Positions 59,598 through 64,000 of a DNA stretch of 64,000 bases are shown here, one piece after another. A model generated the notes under the pieces. The model saw nothing but the letters and a program-made list of their open reading frames with translations, was not told the origin of the DNA and searched no databases. Each line of letters starts with the position of its first letter. The stretch's first letter is position 1. The DNA is from Agromyces mariniharenae (GTDB taxonomy: Bacteria; Actinomycetota; Actinomycetes; Actinomycetales; Microbacteriaceae), in the NCBI RefSeq assembly GCF_008122505.1, contig NZ_VSSB01000002.1:868001-932000 (forward strand), in the 5' to 3' direction. The position numbers and the translations under genes were made by a program.

Positions 59598-60583
59598 GCA
59601 CCGCACCCGAGGGGCGCCGGATGCTGCGCCTCGAAGTCCGCAACGCCCAGACGCCGATCGAGCGCAAGCCCGAGTGGATCAAGACGCGGGCGAAGATGGG
59701 ACCCGAGTACCGCCAGCTGCAGCAGCTCGTGAAGGGCGAGGAGCTGCACACGGTCTGCCAGGAGGCGGGCTGCCCGAACATCTACGAGTGCTGGGAGGAC
59801 CGCGAGGCCACGTTCCTCATCGGCGGCTCGCAGTGCACCCGCCGGTGCGACTTCTGCCAGATCGACACCGGCAAGCCCGCCGACTACGACGTCGACGAGC
59901 CGCGCCGCGTGGCCGAGTCCGTCGTACGGATGCAGCTGCGGTACTCCACCGTCACGGGCGTCGCCCGCGACGACCTGCCCGACGAGGGCGCCTGGCTCTA
60001 CGCGGAGACGATCCGCGAGATCCACCGCCAGTCGCCCGGCACGGGCGTGGAGATCCTCGTCCCCGACTTCTCGGGCAACCCCGAGCTGCTCGGCGAGGTC
60101 TTCTCGGCCCGGCCCGAGGTGTTCGCCCACAACGTCGAGACGGTGCCGCGCATCTTCAAGCGCATCCGACCGGCGTTCCGCTACGAGCGCTCGCTCGACG
60201 TGATCACGCAGGGCCGCGACGCGGGACTGATCACGAAGTCGAACCTCATCCTCGGCATGGGCGAGGAGCGCGCCGAGGTCACGCAGGCCCTGCAGGACCT
60301 GCACGACGCCGGCACCGACATCATCACGATCACCCAGTACCTGCGCCCGAGCCCGCGCCACCTGCCGGTCGACCGCTGGGTTCGACCCGAGGAGTTCGTC
60401 GAGCTCAAGCAGGAGGCCGAGGAGATCGGCTTCCTCGGCGTGCTCGCCGGTCCGCTGGTGCGCTCGTCGTACCGCGCCGGCCGCCTCTGGGCGCAGTCGA
60501 TGCACGCGAAGGGGCGCGAGCTGCCGCCCGCGCTCAGCCACCTCGCCGACGCGTCGCTCGGCTTCGCGCAGGCCGTCGGCTGA
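59594..60583 (+). CDS. lipA: Lipoyl synthase (radical SAM)
   Basis: The 329-residue radical SAM enzyme has the auxiliary cluster motif [12 protein letters not shown] and the SAM cluster motif CTRRCDFCQ, plus the C-terminal VRSSYRAG with the third auxiliary ligand Ser. It inserts two sulfurs into octanoyl groups on E2 proteins, completing what LipB starts. ATG 59594 overlaps the lipB stop (ATGA), so the two are coupled. The gene order lipB-lipA-DUF4191-RDD-glnA is the same as in mycobacteria. Confidence 0.97.
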   Translation: MSTAPEGRRMLRLEVRNAQTPIERKPEWIKTRAKMGPEYRQLQQLVKGEELHTVCQEAGCPNIYECWEDREATFLIGGSQCTRRCDFCQIDTGKPADYDVDEPRRVAESVVRMQLRYSTVTGVARDDLPDEGAWLYAETIREIHRQSPGTGVEILVPDFSGNPELLGEVFSARPEVFAHNVETVPRIFKRIRPAFRYERSLDVITQGRDAGLITKSNLILGMGEERAEVTQALQDLHDAGTDIITITQYLRPSPRHLPVDRWVRPEEFVELKQEAEEIGFLGVLAGPLVRSSYRAGRLWAQSMHAKGRELPPALSHLADASLGFAQAVG

Positions 60584-60594
60584 GGCGTCGGGAT

Positions 60595-60631
60595 GCCGCC
60601 TCCGCCGTCGGTGAACGCGGTCGGAGGCGGC
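60595..60631 (+). terminator. Hairpin between lipA and the DUF4191 gene
   Basis: A 10-base stem (GCCGCCTCCG at 60595-60604 with 60622-60631) and a 17-base loop, 12 bases after lipA. It probably ends the lipBA transcript. Confidence 0.6.
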
Positions 60632-60656
60632 GTCCGCCGCCGGTATCCTTGACACC

Positions 60657-61370
60657 ATGGCACGCACCAAGGACACGTCGTCCGCTCCGAAGGAACCCGG
60701 CCGCATGAAGCAGATGTGGCAGGTCTTCCAGATGACGCGCCGCTACGACTCGAGCGCGCAGTGGCTCATGCTCCTCGGCTTCCTCGCCCCCGTGCTCGTC
60801 GGCCTCGCGCTCGCGCTCTGGCTCGGCGACGGCAACGGCCTCACGATCGCGCTCTGGATCGTCGCGGGCGTGCTCGCGGGCTTCCTGCTCGCCCTGGTCA
60901 TCCTCGGCCGCCGCGCCGAGCGCGCCGCGTACTCGCAGATCGACGGGCAGCCCGGCGCGGTCGGTGCCGTGCTCCGGAGCGGGCTGCGCCGCGGCTGGGT
61001 CGGCAACGAGATGCCCGTCGCCGTGAACGGCAAGACGCAGGACGCGGTCTACCGCGCGGTCGGCCGCGGCGGCGTGGTGCTCATCAGCGAGGGCCCGGTC
61101 TCCCGCACGCAGCGCATGCTCGACGATGAGAAGCGCAAGATCGCGCGCGTGCTGCCCAACGTGCCCGTCACGCTCATCGCCGTCGGCCACGAGGAGGGCG
61201 CCGTCGAGCTGCACCGCCTGGCCGCGACCATGCGAAAGACCAAGCGCACCCTCACCAAGCCCGAGGTCCTCGCGGTCTCGAATCGCCTGAACTCGCTCCA
61301 GACCGCGCTGCCCATCCCGAAGGGCATCGACCCGATGAAGGCTCGGCCCCAGCGGGGCAAGATGCGCTGA
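60657..61370 (+). CDS. DUF4191 membrane protein
   Basis: A 237-residue protein with a charged N-terminus (KEPGRMKQMWQVFQMTRRYDSS), two membrane helices (about 38-58 and 63-83) and a cytoplasmic domain with GQPGAVGAVLRSGLRRGWVGNEMPVAVN and SEGPVSRTQRMLDDEKRK. The family is limited to actinobacteria, always near lipA and glnA, and has no known role. The basic tail (RPQRGKMR) is typical. ATG 60657 follows a TATCCT at 60645-60650 that may be a -10 element, so the gene may have its own promoter after the hairpin. Confidence 0.9.
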   Translation: MARTKDTSSAPKEPGRMKQMWQVFQMTRRYDSSAQWLMLLGFLAPVLVGLALALWLGDGNGLTIALWIVAGVLAGFLLALVILGRRAERAAYSQIDGQPGAVGAVLRSGLRRGWVGNEMPVAVNGKTQDAVYRAVGRGGVVLISEGPVSRTQRMLDDEKRKIARVLPNVPVTLIAVGHEEGAVELHRLAATMRKTKRTLTKPEVLAVSNRLNSLQTALPIPKGIDPMKARPQRGKMR

Positions 61371-61386
61371 CCCCGACCGCCCAGCG

Positions 61387-61415
61387 AGCGGCATCCGTCA
61401 TCGGCGGATGCCGCT
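61387..61415. terminator. Bidirectional terminator between the DUF4191 and RDD genes
   Basis: An 11-base perfect stem (61387-61397 with 61405-61415) and a 7-base loop between convergent genes; the + strand continues TTC. It is built from two facing copies of the abundant GGCATCC heptamer. Confidence 0.75.
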
Positions 61416-61430
61416 TCTGCATGTTCGGGG

Positions 61431-61865
61431 CTACGCCCGGGTCAGCACCGTGCCGGCGAGCTTGTCGTGGACCCCGCGCTGGTCGGAGTCCCAGACGACC
61501 GCCGGGATCACGAGGACGAGCAGCAGCGTGCGCACGACCGGGCGCCACGGGCCGACCCAGCCGCCGGCGATGGGCACGACCCGCAGGCCGACGATGCGGT
61601 GGCCGACGCTGCCGCCGATGGTGGGGATGAAGAGCACCTGCATGAGAGCGAAGATGCCGAGGGTGATCCACGAGAACACCGCAGAGTCGTACGGCGCGAA
61701 CAGCAGCGCGATGAGCATCGCCGCCGCCCAGTCGATGGCGATCGCGGCGATGCGGCGGCCGACGCGGCCGACCGATCCGGGCCCGGAATCGGGGAGCCCG
61801 AGCCGCTCCCCCGGCCACCGGCTGGGTTCGAGGCCGCCGGAGGTTCGGGGTTTCGCGTCAGGCAC
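61431..61865 (-). CDS. RDD-family membrane protein
   Basis: The 144-residue protein has the RDD family signature: GRRIAAIAIDWAAAM (the Arg and Asp that name the family), PTIGGSVGHRIVGLRVV and the third box DSDQRGVHDKLAGTVL. Three membrane helices fit between the boxes. Its function is unknown; some RDD proteins transport compatible solutes or ions. It starts at GTG 61865, divergent from glnA across 140 bases that hold the GlnR-type site. The convergent DUF4191 gene ends 61 bases away. Confidence 0.9.
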   Translation of the reverse strand: MPDAKPRTSGGLEPSRWPGERLGLPDSGPGSVGRVGRRIAAIAIDWAAAMLIALLFAPYDSAVFSWITLGIFALMQVLFIPTIGGSVGHRIVGLRVVPIAGGWVGPWRPVVRTLLLVLVIPAVVWDSDQRGVHDKLAGTVLTRA

Positions 61866-61893
61866 CCGACGAGTCTACCGAGCCCGCCTGCGC

Positions 61894-61931
61894 GTAACAT
61901 GGCGGAAACATTCGCGTCACGGTCGGGAAAC
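61894..61931 (+). promoter_or_regulatory. GlnR-type nitrogen-regulation box upstream of glnA
   Basis: Four pentamers follow each other with exactly six bases between: GTAAC (61894-61898), GAAAC (61905-61909), GTCAC (61916-61920) and GAAAC (61927-61931). This is the a-b-a-b layout of actinobacterial GlnR boxes (gTnAC, n6, GaAAC, repeated). It ends 74 bases before the glnA ATG. Confidence 0.85.
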
Positions 61932-62005
61932 GGCGACTCGCTAGCGTCGGGTACGGCTGTCGACGTCCGTCCGGTCCCACTCGCCCCTCTTGGAGATTCC
62001 GACAC

Positions 62006-63430
62006 ATGTTCAGTGATTCGTCTGAAGTGCTCAAGTTCATCAAGGAGACGGATGTCAAGTTCCTCGACATCCGCTTCACCGACCTTCCGGGCGTGCAGCA
62101 GCACTTCAACATCCCGGCGTCGACCGTCGACGAGGAGTTCTTCACGGTCGGCCAGCTCTTCGACGGATCGTCGATCCGCGGCTTCGCCTCGATCCACGAG
62201 TCGGACATGCAGCTGATCCCGGATGTCTCCACCGCCTACGTGGACCCCTTCCGCGCCGAGCGCACGCTCGTGATGGTCTTCGACATCTACAACCCGCGCA
62301 ACGGCGAGATCTACGGCAAGGACCCGCGCCAGGTCGCCAAGAAGGCCGAGAAGTACCTCGCATCCACGGGCATCGCCGACACGGCGTTCTTCGCGCCCGA
62401 GGCCGAGTTCTACATCTTCGACGACGTGCGCTACGAGGTGAAGCAGAACGCGAGCTTCTACTCGGTCGACTCCAGCGAGGGCGCCTGGAACTCGGGCCGC
62501 GAGGAGGAGGGCGGCAACCTCGCCAACAAGACGGCGTACAAGGGCGGCTACTTCCCCGTCTCCCCCGTCGACCAGCACGCCGACCTGCGCGACGACATCG
62601 TGCTCAAGCTCATCGACGCGGGCCTCGAGGTCGAGCGCTCGCACCACGAGGTCGGCACCGCCGGCCAGGGCGAGATCAACTACAAGTTCGACACGATGGT
62701 GCACGCCGCCGACGACATCCTGAAGTTCAAGTACATCGTCAAGAACACCGCCAACGAGTGGGGCAAGACGGCCACGTTCATGCCGAAGCCGCTCTTCGGC
62801 GACAACGGCTCGGGCATGCACACCCACCAGTCGCTCTGGAACGAGGGCAAGCCCCTGTTCTACGACGAGGCGGGCTACGGCGGCCTCTCCGACATCGCGC
62901 GCTGGTACATCGGCGGCATCCTGCGACACGCCCCGGCGCTGCTCGCCTTCACGAACCCGACGGTGAACTCCTACCACCGCCTCGTGCCGGGCTTCGAGGC
63001 TCCCGTGAACCTCGTCTACTCGGCAGGCAACCGCTCGGCGGCGATCCGCATCCCGATCACGGGCACCAACCCCAAGGCCAAGCGCATCGAGTTCCGGGCG
63101 CCGGATGCCTCGGGCAACCCCTACCTCGCCTTCGCCGCGCAGCTCATGGCCGGCCTCGACGGCATCAAGAACCGCATCGAGCCGCACGAGCCCGTCGACA
63201 AGGACCTCTACGAGCTCCCGCCCGAGGAGGCGAAGTCGATCCCCCAGGTGCCGGGTTCGCTCGACGCCGTGCTCGACGCACTCGAGGCCGACCACGACTT
63301 CCTCCTCGAGGGCGGCGTGTTCACCAAGGAGCTCATCGAGACCTGGATCGACTACAAGCGCGAGAAGGAGCTGAAGCCGCTGGCCCAGCGCCCCCACCCG
63401 TTCGAGTACGAGCTCTACTACGGCGTCTAG
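62006..63430 (+). CDS. glnA: Glutamine synthetase type I
   Basis: The 474-residue GSI-beta enzyme starts [34 protein letters not shown]. The Glu metal ligands lie in [11 protein letters not shown] and [20 protein letters not shown]- and glutamate-site residues in [12 protein letters not shown] and [11 protein letters not shown], and the adenylylation Tyr402 in [12 protein letters not shown]. The enzyme makes glutamine from glutamate and ammonia and is probably turned down by GlnE. Transcription is likely GlnR-controlled through the box at 61894-61931. A CTCCCCC motif (62560) encodes VSPV. A strong hairpin lies 70 bases after the stop. Confidence 0.97.
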   Translation: MFSDSSEVLKFIKETDVKFLDIRFTDLPGVQQHFNIPASTVDEEFFTVGQLFDGSSIRGFASIHESDMQLIPDVSTAYVDPFRAERTLVMVFDIYNPRNGEIYGKDPRQVAKKAEKYLASTGIADTAFFAPEAEFYIFDDVRYEVKQNASFYSVDSSEGAWNSGREEEGGNLANKTAYKGGYFPVSPVDQHADLRDDIVLKLIDAGLEVERSHHEVGTAGQGEINYKFDTMVHAADDILKFKYIVKNTANEWGKTATFMPKPLFGDNGSGMHTHQSLWNEGKPLFYDEAGYGGLSDIARWYIGGILRHAPALLAFTNPTVNSYHRLVPGFEAPVNLVYSAGNRSAAIRIPITGTNPKAKRIEFRAPDASGNPYLAFAAQLMAGLDGIKNRIEPHEPVDKDLYELPPEEAKSIPQVPGSLDAVLDALEADHDFLLEGGVFTKELIETWIDYKREKELKPLAQRPHPFEYELYYGV

Positions 63431-63500
63431 TCCGCAATCACACCCCTGATCGGCGGTTCCGGTCCCCCTCCCCAGGATCTGGAGCCGCCCAGACCCGAAC

Positions 63501-63537
63501 ACGAAGCCCCTCCCGGTTCCCCTGGGAGGGGCTTCGT
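63501..63537 (+). terminator. glnA terminator
   Basis: A 14-base perfect stem (63501-63514 with 63524-63537) around a 9-base loop. It is the longest clear terminator stem downstream of glnA and precedes an unrelated gene. Confidence 0.85.
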
Positions 63538-63640
63538 CGTGCGCATCGGGTGGATCGCCGGGATTCGGTGCTTCCACTGATGCCGACCCGATCGGAACGG
63601 CGTATCCTGCGGAGCCACGCCCACGACGGAAGGAGCAAAG

Positions 63641-64000
63641 ATGACCGCCGGATACGACAATGTCAACGCCTTCATCGTGATCGCAGCCGACCTCCGCGAC
63701 CCGTTCGTGAGTTGGCAGCACCACCTCGACCGCGGGAGCAGCGGCGGTGTCGACTGCGTAGCCGGCATCGGCACCGCGATCCTCGCACCCGCGGATTGCG
63801 AGCTCCGGAACATCCCCGACAACGGGACCGGAGGCAACACGATCGAACTGCGCTTCGCCGACGGCTGGCGCGATCAGATGATGCACCTCTCGCGATTCGT
63901 CGCAGCGGGCAGCAAGGCGAAAGGCGCCGTCGTCGGCTTCTCCGGCGACACCGGCGCGCCAGGGCAGCCGCACGTGCACTGGCACCGCATCGACCCCGAT
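63641..64000 (+). CDS. M23-like peptidase domain protein, 5-prime part
   Basis: The gene runs off the right end after 120 codons. What is visible resembles the metal-dependent M23 (LytM-type) fold: a His and Asp in QHHLDRGSSGGVDCVAGIGT, MMHLSRFV, and the HxH motif HVHWHRID near the end, preceded by GFSGDTGAPGQP. No signal peptide is present, which is unusual for a chromosomal cell-wall hydrolase and resembles phage endolysins. GGAAGGAG lies 5 bases before the ATG. The C-terminal part, which may be a cell-wall-binding domain, cannot be seen. Confidence 0.75.
   Translation, partial: MTAGYDNVNAFIVIAADLRDPFVSWQHHLDRGSSGGVDCVAGIGTAILAPADCELRNIPDNGTGGNTIELRFADGWRDQMMHLSRFVAAGSKAKGAVVGFSGDTGAPGQPHVHWHRIDPD

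Overview
The window is a 64 kb piece of a GC-rich actinobacterial chromosome, most likely from the family Microbacteriaceae. The signs are mycothiol/actinobacterial marker genes (pafBC, rbpA, helY, the qcrCAB-ctaCDEF supercomplex), frequent GTG and TTG starts, a cysteine-free MurT/GatD pair that fits B-type peptidoglycan, and a very frequent GGATGCC/GGCATCC heptamer. The genus cannot be settled from this sequence; an Agromyces-like organism would fit.

Layout. 0-6.5 kb: PafBC regulators, TatA/TatC secretion, the HelY helicase and Lnt. 6.5-11.7 kb: RbpA, a glycerophosphodiesterase-SPFH-NfeD operon, an atypical SDR, HdeD and TerC. 11.9-15.3 kb: an AraC-VOC-UvrA-like cassette. 15.4-18.2 kb: small secreted proteins, a cupin, a dif-like site and a gene remnant. 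18.2-21.9 kb: accessory genes (RibD-like reductase with a TetR regulator and palindromic operators, patatin, SDR). 21.9-27 kb: divergent dhaKLM and glpF-glpK for glycerol/dihydroxyacetone use. 27-37.8 kb: trpD, ctaE-qcrCAB, two methyltransferases, ctaCDF and an Fe-S assembly protein. 37.9-47.3 kb: M20 peptidase, phosphodiesterase and topoisomerase IV (parC, parE). 47.4-52.5 kb: a DUF7455 protein, murT-gatD directly behind sigA, and a PAC2 protein. 52.6-63.4 kb: pepA, lpd, sucB, a pseudokinase, lipB-lipA, DUF4191, RDD and glnA with a GlnR-type box. The window ends inside an M23-like peptidase gene.

The most striking structure is not a gene. A 28 bp site at 17986-18013 closely resembles the actinobacterial chromosome-dimer resolution site dif. 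The heptamer GGGGGAG occurs 10 times on the + strand, all to its left, and 19 times on the - strand, all to its right, with no exception found by eye. Both sets point toward the site. This is the arrangement expected of FtsK-orienting (KOPS-like) sequences around the replication terminus.

The second notable point is the MurT/GatD pair. GatD has lost its nucleophilic cysteine and MurT has lost its four-cysteine zinc ribbon. The pair may therefore not amidate lipid II, and may act instead in building the D-Glu-linked bridge of B-type peptidoglycan.
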